Shown here: positions 1 through 9,446 of the stretch, one piece after another
How positions within the stretch are numbered: the first letter of the stretch is position 1
How the letters are laid out: each line of letters opens with the position of its first letter
DNA from: SAR202 cluster bacterium bin87
GTDB lineage: Bacteria; Chloroflexota; Dehalococcoidia; Lucifugimonadales; UBA3495
Direction of reading: 5' to 3'
NCBI GenBank assembly: GCA_002238825.1
Contig: MPNC01000006.1
Location: 178,635-242,634, forward strand
DNA: 64,000 nt
Program-made: the position numbers and the translations under genes
Notes under the pieces: model-generated
What the model was told of the DNA's origin: nothing
What the model saw: the letters and a program-made list of their open reading frames with translations, nothing else
Databases searched by the model: none

Positions 1-29
1 CACCGAGCGATTCGGGCCGACTCAGTAGC

Positions 30-169
30 CTCACGCGCACCCATTTTTCGCTCGAACTGTCATCGCGAGCGAAGCAGGGCAATCTCGTTGCGGGAGGAGT
101 CCACGCTCAGCCAGCGAGATCGCCACGCCGCTGCGGTTCTCGCGATGACAAAAACTGGGTACGCGTGAG
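30..169. repeat. Palindromic MITE-like element (outer arm CTCACGCGyrCCCA, inner core GTCATCGCGAGCGAAGC...CGCGATGAC)
   Basis: Ends ctcacgcgcaccca / tgggtacgcgtgag are inverted; flanks ctcagtagc / ctcagtaac look like a 9-bp target duplication with one mismatch. Confidence 0.8.
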
Positions 170-170
170 C

Positions 171-866
171 TCAGTAACCGGTGGCAAGGCCGGCCAGCCA
201 GTTGGCTACCGGTAGCAGCGTGAACCACAGTATCCCCGGTCGCAGCACGAAATCCGACGCCACCAATGCCACCAGCAACAGCGGCGCGTACCGCTGGAAT
301 CGCTGGTGGGCTTCCGCCACCGATTCGGGGAGCAGCGCGGCCAGCGCCCGGTAACCGGCCAGCGGCGCCAGGGGCAGCACCTGAAACACGGCTTGCATCA
401 GGTTGTAGATGATCAACAGCCCGACCACGTCGGATATGCCGGAGCGCAGGCCGCCGGTCATTACCAGGTTCAGGCTGTCCGGCGACGGGTAGGTCCAGCC
501 CAGCAGACCCGCCTTCACCGGCGACGCCAGCAGGAACGCCACCGTAACGTTGCCCAGCGGGCCGGCGGCCGACACCACGACCGACGGCCATCGTCCCTGG
601 CGTCCCGGGGGGCCCGGCAACTGGCGACCCCATCCGAAGCCCGACACCGTAGCCAGGATCACTCCGGCTATATCCAGATGACGCAGCGGATTGCCGAAGA
701 GGCGTCCCTGCGCTCGCGGGGCGGGATCTCCCAACGCGGTGGCCACCAGCGCCTGGAACCAGCCGTTGACCCAGATGGCCACGGCGCCGGAGAAAAGGCA
801 GAGCACCGCCAGACGGACGAAAGCCCCGATGTCATCGGGCAGCAGGTTCGCGGACGAAATCAGCAT
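171..866 (-). CDS. Site-2-protease (M50)-like multipass membrane protein, predicted catalytically inactive
   Basis: Pattern ALVATALGDPAPRAQGRLFGNPLRHLD...GFGW...SAAGPLGN matches the S2P/M50 family, but the HExxH position reads NGWFQ and the C-terminal PxxDG Asp is Ala (PLAPLAGYRAL). Confidence 0.75.
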   Translation of the reverse strand: MLISSANLLPDDIGAFVRLAVLCLFSGAVAIWVNGWFQALVATALGDPAPRAQGRLFGNPLRHLDIAGVILATVSGFGWGRQLPGPPGRQGRWPSVVVSAAGPLGNVTVAFLLASPVKAGLLGWTYPSPDSLNLVMTGGLRSGISDVVGLLIIYNLMQAVFQVLPLAPLAGYRALAALLPESVAEAHQRFQRYAPLLLVALVASDFVLRPGILWFTLLPVANWLAGLATGY

Positions 867-944
867 GAGCGGCGGCTATTTTACGCCATAGCCGCCGCAA
901 CGCCCGCAGTCTGGCCTGCGAGTTATGGGATCATTCAACCTGGA

Positions 945-1397
945 TCAGCCCGGCTCGACCCACTGCCAGAAGGATACGCCCCCCGTGTATTGCGCCGGCA
1001 GCAGTTCCCACAGGATGTCCAACAGCGGGCGAACGTCCTCCAGGGCATATCGGGCGCGTTCCACGTTCATATAGACTTCGTAGAAATTGCCATGCAAACC
1101 CTCCGCGGCGCGAAGGCCCCGGTCAATCGTCAGGGACTGTTCGGGCAGCTCTGCCATCAAGCCTGTGATCGAGTCCCGGATGGCCTCGTGATCATAGTGC
1201 TCCCAGCTGCGAAGGGTTGCTACGGCCTTGGTCAACTGCGCGACCGTGCCCCAGCCCTTTTCACCGGCCTGGCAGTAGTCGCCCTCCGCCAAGTGCGCCG
1301 GCCACTTGGACCAGTAATCGCGGGCCTGCTCCAAGTGCTTGGCAATGCGGGCATCGCGCCGGGCCGGGGTTTCCGGGCGTCGTATCCGCGGTGGCAT
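945..1397 (-). CDS. Small helical protein, possibly PaREP1/HEPN-like
   Basis: Internal ATG at 1397 gives MPPRIRRPETPARRDARIAKHLEQARDYWSKWPAHLAEGDYCQAGEKGWGTVAQLTKAVA; the LEQA..Y...A...L..GDY.QAGEK.WG pattern resembles PaREP1-type proteins. Confidence 0.55.
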   Translation of the reverse strand: MPPRIRRPETPARRDARIAKHLEQARDYWSKWPAHLAEGDYCQAGEKGWGTVAQLTKAVATLRSWEHYDHEAIRDSITGLMAELPEQSLTIDRGLRAAEGLHGNFYEVYMNVERARYALEDVRPLLDILWELLPAQYTGGVSFWQWVEPG

Positions 1398-1408
1398 GGT
1401 TGGCTCTC

Positions 1409-2626
1409 CTACTGCAATACGGCCGCGAGGTCGGGATGCAGGGCGCTCTCCTGCTTCTGGATGCCGACGTAGTGCAGCCGGGTCAGGTACTGGCGCACGT
1501 AGTAAGTGCGCAGGTTGTTGACCGCAGTCATGCCCTCGGTCATGCCCGCAACCGAGCCTCCGGCGATGATGGCCATGGCCTCCCACAGCACCGGGTCCTT
1601 CATCTCGCCGGCCATGTCCTTCTCGATGGAGCCCAGGATCCGGCGCAGTGACACGCCGAAGTCGACGCCTTTCACCGCCACCGTCAGCTTGAGCATGGCC
1701 ATTCCGTAGGCCATGTGCCGGGCCTTGTCCTGCAGGCTCAGGCCGAACAGTCTGCGATCAACGGCGTTGGTCGCGTAGTGCATCCCGAACCGGTACAGCA
1801 GCATCGTCATTGTGCCGCGCGCGAGGTACAGCGACACGGCGACCTCCGGCCAACCGGCCCGGGTTTCCAACATGCGCCGGCTCATCATGCCCGGCGATTC
1901 CAGGCCCAACGCGCCTCCGTTGCACAGGGCGCGGTGCCGCATCGCCTCGAAATGGCGCGCCGCGTCGAACTCCTGGGTGGCCAGGAACATCTTGGGCTCG
2001 ATGTAGGCGTAGTTCATCCGATGTAGCCACAGGCCGATGGTGTCGATCTCGGCGGTGGCGTGCTGCCCCAGTTCGGTGCACAGCTGGCACCAGGCCAGTT
2101 CCAGGGTCTCCGGCTGGTCCGGAATATCGGACCACGGAATGTCCTGCATGGCGTTCCAGCGGCGCTGGATCGCTTCCTCGTACAGCCACGCTGCGTTGTC
2201 CGACCACAACTCGTCCTTGCGGTTCACCGAGTAGTTGTCCAGACGGGGTATCCCCGGTGTGGCAAAGGACCCGCGGGGCATCCGTGTCATTTCGCGGCTT
2301 TCCTCCGGGATCTCGCCGTACAGGCCTACGTTGATCCCATCAATGGTCAGCCCGTGGGGCGTCAGCGGCGCCCGGGTCCCCCACTGGCGGGTGTCCTTCA
2401 TCCAGGGGAACCGCTCGGTCGGGGGTGGAGGAGCCTCAGGCTCGGCAGTCGACTCAACGGGCTCGTCTGCCGGAGTCTCCGAGTCTGCGCTGTCTGCTAC
2501 GTTCTGCTGGACGCGCTCCGCTGCGGAGGAGCGGTAGTTCCCGGTGGGGTTGCTGTCATCGACGGGCCCTGCCGGGTCGCTGCCGTTCTGCGGATCATTC
2601 TGTGTGGTCATGATGCTTCCCCCCAA
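1409..2626 (-). CDS. Ferritin-like/R2-like diiron-fold paralogue, ligands degenerate
   Basis: 405 aa; collinear similarity to the neighbouring 365-aa ORF, but DESRH is DAARH and DEARH is DKARH. Confidence 0.75.
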   Translation of the reverse strand: MGGSIMTTQNDPQNGSDPAGPVDDSNPTGNYRSSAAERVQQNVADSADSETPADEPVESTAEPEAPPPPTERFPWMKDTRQWGTRAPLTPHGLTIDGINVGLYGEIPEESREMTRMPRGSFATPGIPRLDNYSVNRKDELWSDNAAWLYEEAIQRRWNAMQDIPWSDIPDQPETLELAWCQLCTELGQHATAEIDTIGLWLHRMNYAYIEPKMFLATQEFDAARHFEAMRHRALCNGGALGLESPGMMSRRMLETRAGWPEVAVSLYLARGTMTMLLYRFGMHYATNAVDRRLFGLSLQDKARHMAYGMAMLKLTVAVKGVDFGVSLRRILGSIEKDMAGEMKDPVLWEAMAIIAGGSVAGMTEGMTAVNNLRTYYVRQYLTRLHYVGIQKQESALHPDLAAVLQ

Positions 2627-2692
2627 TGGAAGACGGCCCGCCGACCTCAGGACGACGGGCCGTCGGCATTTCCGTGCCGATTGTCGAGCGGG

Positions 2693-3790
2693 TTACGCAG
2701 CTGCCTGGTAGACCTCCAGCAGCGCCGGGTTGACGCGCCCGTTCTCGATGCGGTCGTCGAAGCCGCAGGACTTGAGCCGCTGGAAGTATTCCTTCACCTG
2801 ACGCTGGCGGATGGCCGCGAGGATCTTCTGGCCCTCTTCGGCCTTGTCCGCGCCGCCACCCAGCAGGATGGCCAGCGACTCGGCGGTCAGGTTGGCGCTC
2901 CGGGCTGCCGGGTTCTCGCCGCCGTTGCCGGTGGCCTGCCGGTCCTCGGCCTCGTCCAGGTAGGCGTGGATCTCTTCGCGCCGCTCCGGCGTGCACTCGT
3001 TCATGTACCGGGCGTGCAGCACGCCGAAGGCCACGTGACGCGCCTCGTCCTGCGCGGCTCGCCGGTAGATGGCCTTCTCAGCGTCGTTGTACGCCATCAG
3101 CTCGCCGAGGCGGAACAGCGTCAGCACGTTGCCCTCGCCCACGATGTGCAGACGGCTGGACATTTCAGTGAACTCGCGGGCGTTGTCGGTGCTGCCGCCG
3201 GTGACGTCGCTCACCGAGTCGATCATCCGCATCAGACCGCCACCGTTGGCCAGCGCGCGCTTGCGGAACACTTCCATGTGGCGCGACTCGTCCATCACCT
3301 GCGTGAGCAGGAACATTCGCACCTCGTGGTAGTCCGGCGACATCTGCGAAATGAACCGGCCCGGCACGTCAGCCGCGACGAACTCTACCTGCGCGAAGAA
3401 GGTGGCCAGCTGGCACTGGGCGGCCTCGATGTCATCGGGCAGCGGGCGCAGGGTATCCCACGGAATGTCGGTGGCAGATGACCACTGGCGCGAGACGGCT
3501 TCCTGGTACAGCTTGGTCAGATTGAAACCCCAGACTTCCTTCTTGTCGCGGAAGGTGTATGCGGAGAACTGCGGCACGCCCTCACGGGGAATGGCCCCGC
3601 GTGTCCGCTGGGTCTGGTTGGGCGACTCGTCCAGCAGGTCGGGGGTGTATTGAGCCAGGGTGGGGTCGTGCGCCAACTCTTCCTCGGCGCCGGGGACCTG
3701 GTCCTTGATTTGCTGGAGCCACGACAGGCTGAAGCCGTTCTGCAGCGCCTGTTCCATCTCGACAGTGGTGCGGTCTTGCAAAGTAGCCAT
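2693..3790 (-). CDS. Ferritin-like/R2-like diiron protein with intact ExxH motifs
   Basis: 365 aa; two motifs TQVMDESRHMEVF and AAQDEARHVAFG typical of a diiron four-helix bundle. Confidence 0.8.
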   Translation of the reverse strand: MATLQDRTTVEMEQALQNGFSLSWLQQIKDQVPGAEEELAHDPTLAQYTPDLLDESPNQTQRTRGAIPREGVPQFSAYTFRDKKEVWGFNLTKLYQEAVSRQWSSATDIPWDTLRPLPDDIEAAQCQLATFFAQVEFVAADVPGRFISQMSPDYHEVRMFLLTQVMDESRHMEVFRKRALANGGGLMRMIDSVSDVTGGSTDNAREFTEMSSRLHIVGEGNVLTLFRLGELMAYNDAEKAIYRRAAQDEARHVAFGVLHARYMNECTPERREEIHAYLDEAEDRQATGNGGENPAARSANLTAESLAILLGGGADKAEEGQKILAAIRQRQVKEYFQRLKSCGFDDRIENGRVNPALLEVYQAAA

Positions 3791-3959
3791 AGGTAGTCCT
3801 TCTTCGCCGAGGGCGACGGAATTATGCTGGCAATGTACCCGATGGCGCGGGGAAGCGTCAAGCGGGGTGGCTGAGCGCGCGACGCCTTACGCCTGTTGCA
3901 TCGAACCCGGTCTCCTGCTATTCTCTTTGTTAGATCATGCATTCTAATACGGGGCTGAC

Positions 3960-4862
3960 ATGGCAGTAGGTAACGCGAATCAGTTCGGAGGAACTTGGAC
4001 TCAGGATAAGCTGCAGCTCCTGCGAGGATATCTCGAACGGTATACCACCGCTTTGAAACGGCAGCATTTCAATCTAGTGTATGTCGACGCTTTTGCGGGC
4101 ACAGGTTACGTCGATATCGGATCTCAGGCCGATTCGCAAGAAGTCCCGCTTTTGGTTGCAGAGGTGGACGTTGATACTGCGGGAATGCTGAAAGGATCTA
4201 CGCGATTGGCACTCGAGGTTGATGACCGTCCGTTCGACCAGTTTGTGTTTGTGGAACAGAACCCAGCGTACGCCGCCGAGCTTCAATTCCTACAATCGGA
4301 ATTCCCCGACCGGGATATACAGGTCCAAACTGCGGACGCAAACGTATTTTTGCCTGCATGGTGCGATAGGCAAAACAGTAACCTCGGTGTACCTTGGAGC
4401 CGCCAACGTGCAGTCATTTTTCTGGACCCGTTTGCTACAGAGGTTGACTGGAACACTGTTTGGTCGATAGCCGAAACCAAATCGGTTGATCTATGGATTT
4501 TGTTCCCTCTTTCCGCTCTGACCAGAATAATGCCCACGGAGCGACAGCCTGACGAAGAATGGGCTGCTGTCTTGGACAGGGTTTTTGGAGGTCCAGAATG
4601 GCGCGATGCTCTCTATAGCACGCAAGTCCAGCCTACTCTGTTCGGCGAAGATCAGATACTGACGGTACGTAGTGATCAGCAAGCGATTGTGGACGCCTAT
4701 CTTGCCAAGCTCAGGACTGTTTTCGAAGCGGTAGCGCCCACGCCTCGGTGGTTTTTGAACTCTCGGAAATCGCCGCAGTTTGCTCTTATGTTCGCAGCTT
4801 CAAACCCTGCCGGCGCTCCTATCGCGGTGAGGATTGCAGATCACCTGTTGAGAAACTGGTAA
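3960..4862 (+). CDS. tcmP: Three-Cys-motif partner protein (TcmP-like)
   Basis: 300 aa; KLQLLRGYLERYTTALKRQHFNLVYVDAFAGTGYVDI plus adjacency to the three-Cys-motif protein. Confidence 0.8.
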   Translation: MAVGNANQFGGTWTQDKLQLLRGYLERYTTALKRQHFNLVYVDAFAGTGYVDIGSQADSQEVPLLVAEVDVDTAGMLKGSTRLALEVDDRPFDQFVFVEQNPAYAAELQFLQSEFPDRDIQVQTADANVFLPAWCDRQNSNLGVPWSRQRAVIFLDPFATEVDWNTVWSIAETKSVDLWILFPLSALTRIMPTERQPDEEWAAVLDRVFGGPEWRDALYSTQVQPTLFGEDQILTVRSDQQAIVDAYLAKLRTVFEAVAPTPRWFLNSRKSPQFALMFAASNPAGAPIAVRIADHLLRNW

Positions 4863-4865
4863 CTC

Positions 4866-5588
4866 ATGGCCGCTTCCAAAATCGAATGGACCGACGCGAC
4901 CTGGAACCCGGTCACTGGCTGCAACAAGATCAGCCCGGGTTGCAAGCATTGCTACGCCGAGCGCCTTTCGAAGCGGCTCAAGGCCACCGGTATGGACAAG
5001 TACCGGAACGGCTTCGACGTGACCCTGCACCCGGACACGCTGGATATCCCGCTACGTTGGCGTAAGCCCCGTTCCATCTTCGTCAACTCCATGAGCGACC
5101 TCTTTCACGTCGACGTTCCTGACGATTTCATCGCTCAGGTTTTCGATGTCATGGTCCGCGCTGACTGGCACCGCTACCAGGTTCTCACCAAGCGCCCGGA
5201 ACGTGCGGCCAGTTTGAACCCGCAACTACCGTGGCCGGACCAGGTCTGGATGGGCGCCAGCGTGGAATCGCAGGACTACGCCCACCGGATTGACCTCCTC
5301 CGCGACACCGACGCGGCCATCAAATTCCTCTCGCTTGAACCATTGCTTGGCCCATTGCCCAACCTGAATCTCTCGGGCATCGATTGGGTGATCGTGGGCG
5401 GCGAATCTGGCCCGGGCGCACGTCCCATGGAGGGTGATTGGGCTCGTGACATTCGCGACCAGTGCCAGGCCGCCGGCGTGCCTTTCCACTTCAAACAATG
5501 GGGCGGCGTTTTCAAGAAACGCCACGGCCGCATACTGGACGGCAGGACCTGGGACGAAACGCCTGCGGACACCTTGGTAGGGTCATAG
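4866..5588 (+). CDS. DUF5131 / phage Gp37-Gp68 family three-Cys-motif protein
   Basis: [38 protein letters not shown]; starts 3 nt after the tcmP stop. Confidence 0.88.
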   Translation: MAASKIEWTDATWNPVTGCNKISPGCKHCYAERLSKRLKATGMDKYRNGFDVTLHPDTLDIPLRWRKPRSIFVNSMSDLFHVDVPDDFIAQVFDVMVRADWHRYQVLTKRPERAASLNPQLPWPDQVWMGASVESQDYAHRIDLLRDTDAAIKFLSLEPLLGPLPNLNLSGIDWVIVGGESGPGARPMEGDWARDIRDQCQAAGVPFHFKQWGGVFKKRHGRILDGRTWDETPADTLVGS

Positions 5589-5618
5589 CAAACGCCCCTC
5601 ACCTCATGGTGAGGGGCG
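5546..5618. repeat. 73-bp perfect direct repeat, copy 1 (3' end of DUF5131 gene plus terminator)
   Basis: Identical to 6410..6482, offset 864 bp. Confidence 0.95.
5593..5618 (+). terminator. Hairpin cgcccctcac-ctcatg-gtgaggggcg after the DUF5131 gene
   Basis: 10-bp perfect inverted arms 5 nt after the stop codon. Confidence 0.6.
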
Positions 5619-5676
5619 ACCATCTTCTAAAGCTGGCTCCGGCAGCCCAGTCCCGGAGTAGCCTCGTGAGAACGCT

Positions 5677-5937
5677 TTACTCCGGTGGGTCGACTCGGCC
5701 GGGAGATTCTCCGGCCTGCGCTCGGTCCCACGCGGTACGCAATTCTGATTGCCGGCTCCCCGCCCAATCGATTACAGCTCTCAAACGACGCGATGGCAAG
5801 TTACCGTGTATCACCTGGAGGTTATCGATGTTGATTTGGGCTTCCGCTTCGCCATATATGGCATGGAGGTGCGGCGGGCCATGCTCTCTGAAATACAAGC
5901 GGATTGTGATGCCGTCGAAACGGCAGACTTCAGGCAT
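5677..5937 (-). CDS. DUF4160 domain protein
   Basis: MPEVCRFDGITIRLYFREHGPPHLHAIYGEAEAQINI matches the DUF4160 signature. Confidence 0.82.
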   Translation of the reverse strand: MPEVCRFDGITIRLYFREHGPPHLHAIYGEAEAQINIDNLQVIHGNLPSRRLRAVIDWAGSRQSELRTAWDRAQAGESPGRVDPPE

Positions 5938-5941
5938 CCTG

Positions 5942-6217
5942 CTATGCCAAACGCTCAGCCGGCGCAGTCGCTCCGTCGGCATTGCTGGTTAATTCCAAAT
6001 GGAGAGAATCGGCGCACAGCTCAACCTCATCATCCCAGGCAATGGCCCGGTGGGGCGCTATGTGAACCTTCTCAAAGTAGCCCGGCTCGTCCCAAATCTT
6101 GAAAACGCCACTGCCGGCCACGTCGGAAAGGTCAATTTCCCCACTCACTCCGTCGTCGAATTCCAGCCAGATGCGGTATTTCGCCAGAGCTTGCACGTTG
6201 GTTGGACGTATCATCAA
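5942..6217 (-). CDS. DUF2442 domain protein
   Basis: YRIWLEFDDGVSGEIDLSDVAGSGVFKIWDEPGYFEKVHIAPHRAIAWDDEVELCADSLH; immediately upstream of the DUF4160 gene. Confidence 0.85.
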   Translation of the reverse strand: MMIRPTNVQALAKYRIWLEFDDGVSGEIDLSDVAGSGVFKIWDEPGYFEKVHIAPHRAIAWDDEVELCADSLHLELTSNADGATAPAERLA

Positions 6218-6409
6218 TGTTCCTCATCTAGTTGCTACGCTTCGATTGTCGATTGGAAAGGCCGAGACGCTCACGCGGGTAACGATTTGGCGTTGGACGC
6301 GGCAGGGTTTGTCGCCACGATATCTGGTTTGTAGCGCAATTATACCGCGAGAACGTGCTCGTGGCTGGGGCATATCGGTGCATAGCCCGCCGCCGCATCC
6401 TGGATGGAA

Positions 6410-6482
6410 GACCTGGGACGAAACGCCTGCGGACACCTTGGTAGGGTCATAGCAAACGCCCCTCACCTCATGGTGAGGGGCG
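6410..6482. repeat. 73-bp perfect direct repeat, copy 2
   Basis: Identical to 5546..5618, including last codons, stop and hairpin. Confidence 0.95.
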
Positions 6483-6509
6483 CTGTTTTGCTGGGTTAGG
6501 TCGCCCTAC

Positions 6510-8087
6510 TTAGTCCGGCGTGGTTCCCACCGCCGGCAGTTCTGCCTCTTCGTCGGCGGCGAGCATGCGGTTCATCGCGCTCAGGTAGGCGTGCGCGCTG
6601 GCGACGATGATGTCGGTGTTGGCGCCGCGGCCGGAGAACATGCGGCCGTTGTTTTCGATCCGGATCGACACCGAGCCGACCGAGTCGCGGCCTTCCGACA
6701 CGGCCTGCACCTGGAAGTCGGAGATCCTGGCGGTGCTGCCAATCACGCGGTCGATGGCCCGGCACACGGCGTCCACCGGACCGTTGCCCGTGGAGGCGTC
6801 GGTCTTGGCGTTGCCGTCGGGGCCAATGAGGCGGACCGTCGCTGTGGGAATGTCCTTATCCCCGCTGGTGAAGTGCACCGTCTCCAGGGAGTAGCTGATG
6901 GGCTCCGAGGCAGTCCGGTTCTCCTCGTCCATGAGGATTTCCAGGTCACGGTCGGTCACCTCGTTCTTCTTGTCGGCCAGCTCAACGAACCGCTCGTACA
7001 CGCCGGTGACTTCCTCGCGGTCAAGCGAGTAGCCCAACGCCTCGAGCCTGGCCTGCAGGCCGGCGCGGCCGCTGAGCTTGCCCAGCACCAGCTGGACGTC
7101 CGGCGGCAAGCCGACGCGCTCGGGCTGCATGACCTCATAGGTGGAGCGGTCCTTCAGCACGCCGTCCTGGTGGATGCCCGAGGCATGGCGGAAGGCATTC
7201 TCGCCGACGATGGCCTTGTTGGCCTGCACGTTCATGCCGGTGATGCGGCTGACCAGCCGGCTGGTGGGGTAGATCTGAGTGGTGTCCACGCTCAGTTCGA
7301 CGCCGAACAGGTCCTTGCGGGTGTCCAGGGCCATGATGATCTCTTCGAGGGAGGCGTTGCCGGCCCGCTCGCCGATGCCGTTGATGCAGCCCTCAACCTG
7401 CCGCGCGCCGACCTCGATGGCGGCCAGGCTGTTGGACACGGCCAGGCCCAGGTCGTTGTGGCAGTGGACGGACAGGGTCACGTTTTCGATGCCCCGCACG
7501 TTCTGCTTGATGTTGTTCAGCATGGTCTGGAAGTCCGACGGGATGGCGTAGCCCACCGTGTCGGCGATGTTGATGGTGCTCGCGCCCATCCGGATCACCT
7601 CTTCCAGCATCCGGTACAGGTAGTCGGGGTTGGTGCGGGTGGCGTCCATGGGCGAGAACTCGACGTCCTCACAGTAGCCCCGGGCGCGGGACACCATGTC
7701 CACGGCCATGGTCATCACGTCTTCCCGGTCCTTCCGCAGCTGGTGCATCTGGTGGATCTCCGAGGAAGACAGGAATACGTGGATGCGAGGCTTTTCGGCG
7801 CTCTTGATGGCGCCCCAGGCGGCGTCGACGTCGCCCGGAACCGCGCGGGATAGCGAGCAGATGACGGGGCCATGCACGTCCTCGGCGATGCGCTGGACGG
7901 CCTGGAAGTCACCGGGCGAACTGGCGGCGAAGCCGGCCTCGATGATGTCGACCTTCAGGCGGCCGAGCTGGCGCGCGATCTGCAGCTTCTCATCCACCGT
8001 CATGCCGATGCCGGCAGACTGTTCGCCGTCGCGGAGCGTGGTATCCAGAAACTTTACTTGTGCAGCCATTGGTTCCTTTCCCTCCAT
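6510..8087 (-). CDS. leuA: 2-isopropylmalate synthase
   Basis: 525 aa; KFLDTTLRDGEQSAGIGM, HCHNDLGLAVSNSLAAIEVGARQVEGCINGIGERAGN, C-terminal LeuA regulatory domain. Confidence 0.96.
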   Translation of the reverse strand: MEGKEPMAAQVKFLDTTLRDGEQSAGIGMTVDEKLQIARQLGRLKVDIIEAGFAASSPGDFQAVQRIAEDVHGPVICSLSRAVPGDVDAAWGAIKSAEKPRIHVFLSSSEIHQMHQLRKDREDVMTMAVDMVSRARGYCEDVEFSPMDATRTNPDYLYRMLEEVIRMGASTINIADTVGYAIPSDFQTMLNNIKQNVRGIENVTLSVHCHNDLGLAVSNSLAAIEVGARQVEGCINGIGERAGNASLEEIIMALDTRKDLFGVELSVDTTQIYPTSRLVSRITGMNVQANKAIVGENAFRHASGIHQDGVLKDRSTYEVMQPERVGLPPDVQLVLGKLSGRAGLQARLEALGYSLDREEVTGVYERFVELADKKNEVTDRDLEILMDEENRTASEPISYSLETVHFTSGDKDIPTATVRLIGPDGNAKTDASTGNGPVDAVCRAIDRVIGSTARISDFQVQAVSEGRDSVGSVSIRIENNGRMFSGRGANTDIIVASAHAYLSAMNRMLAADEEAELPAVGTTPD

Positions 8088-8303
8088 GGGGTTGGCGCCC
8101 GTCGTGTCCTCGGTCGAGAGGTGGGCGCGTCAGCGTTGATCGTTACGTCTTGCTAGATGGGGAAAGGCTGGGCAGGCACACGCAGTCCACCACAGCCAGC
8201 CCCGCCAGGACCAGTCTGCGATGGTGAACTGCTCTGCACAGTACCTCCATGCCCATGTGTCACCTCCTCGATTTCTCGAAGGTTGCGTTGAACGCACTCA
8301 CTT

Positions 8304-8395
8304 TGTCATTGCGAGCGCAGCGTGGCAATCTCGTTGCCATACAGGTCGTCGCCAGAGTGACGGGATTGCCACGTCGCTGCGCTCCTCGCAATGAC
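8304..8395. repeat. Palindromic repeat core between ilvC and leuA
   Basis: gtcattgcgagcgcagcgtggcaatctcg ... gattgccacgtcgctgcgctcctcgcaatgac. Confidence 0.8.
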
Positions 8396-8407
8396 AACGG
8401 TTGGTTG

Positions 8408-9418
8408 TTACTCGATTTCCCGCGGGTTCATCCACGGCATCATCTCGCGCAGGCCCCGGCCCACCTCGTGGATCCGGCTGGTGCGCGCTTCCTGGCGCAG
8501 GCGCAGGAAGTTGTGGCGCCCTTCGTCGCACTCGGACATCCATTCCTGGGCGAAGGACCCGCTCTGGATGTCGTCCAGCACCCGGTGCATGTTCTCGCGG
8601 ACGTGGTCGTCCACCACCCGCGTGCCACGGGTGAGGTCGCCGTACTCGGCGGTGTCGCTCACCGAGTAGCGCATGTAGTTGAACCCGCCCTGCTGGATCA
8701 GGTCAACGATCATCTTGAGCTCGTGCAGGCACTCGAAGTAGGCGATTTCGGGCGGATATCCGCGTTCGACCAGCGTCTCGAAGGCCAGGTTGATCAGGGC
8801 GGTAACGCCGCCGCACAGCACGGACTGCTCGCCGAACAGGTCGCTCTCGGTCTCGTCCTTGAAGGTGGTCTCCAGCACTCCGGCGCGGGCGCAGCCGATG
8901 CCGGCGGCGTAGGCCAGCCCGATGTTCTTGGCGTTGCCGGTGGCGTCCTGGTGGATCGCCAGCAGGCACGGCACGCCGATGCCCTGCTCCACGAAGTGCT
9001 CCCGCATGCGGTGGCCGGGCGCCTTGGGCGCGACCATCATCACGTCCACCGAAGGCGGCGGCACCACGAACTGGTAGTGGATGGTGAAGCCGTGGGCGAA
9101 CATCAGGGCCTTGCCCGGTCCCAGGTTGGGCTCGATCTCGTCGCGGTACACGTCCTTCTGCACGTGGTCGGGGATGGCCACCATCATCACGTCGGCCTCT
9201 TTGGCGACCTCGGCGACGCTGCCAACTTCCAGGCCGGCATCCCGCGCGACTTGGCGGCTGGCGCTGCCCTCGTACAGGCCCACCATCACCTTGACCCCGC
9301 TGTCATGCAGGTTCAATGCGTGGGCGTGACCCTGGCTGCCGTAGCCGATCATGCCGACGGTCTTGCCATTCAGGAATCCCATGTCGGCGTCTTTCTCGGT
9401 GTAAATGTTCACTGCCAT
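8408..9418 (-). CDS. ilvC: Ketol-acid reductoisomerase
   Basis: 336 aa; [70 protein letters not shown]. Confidence 0.97.
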   Translation of the reverse strand: MAVNIYTEKDADMGFLNGKTVGMIGYGSQGHAHALNLHDSGVKVMVGLYEGSASRQVARDAGLEVGSVAEVAKEADVMMVAIPDHVQKDVYRDEIEPNLGPGKALMFAHGFTIHYQFVVPPPSVDVMMVAPKAPGHRMREHFVEQGIGVPCLLAIHQDATGNAKNIGLAYAAGIGCARAGVLETTFKDETESDLFGEQSVLCGGVTALINLAFETLVERGYPPEIAYFECLHELKMIVDLIQQGGFNYMRYSVSDTAEYGDLTRGTRVVDDHVRENMHRVLDDIQSGSFAQEWMSECDEGRHNFLRLRQEARTSRIHEVGRGLREMMPWMNPREIE

Positions 9419-9446
9419 GCTAGTTCATCCTTCGTTTGCGCAATTT

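Noticed and set aside
306-1472. 388-aa plus-strand ORF
   Set aside because: Low-complexity H/Q/R-rich antisense frame over the S2P-like and PaREP1-like genes; typical spurious ORF in high-GC DNA.
6591-7853. 420-aa plus-strand ORF antisense to leuA
   Set aside because: Translation is H/V/G/D-rich antisense artefact of a conserved gene.
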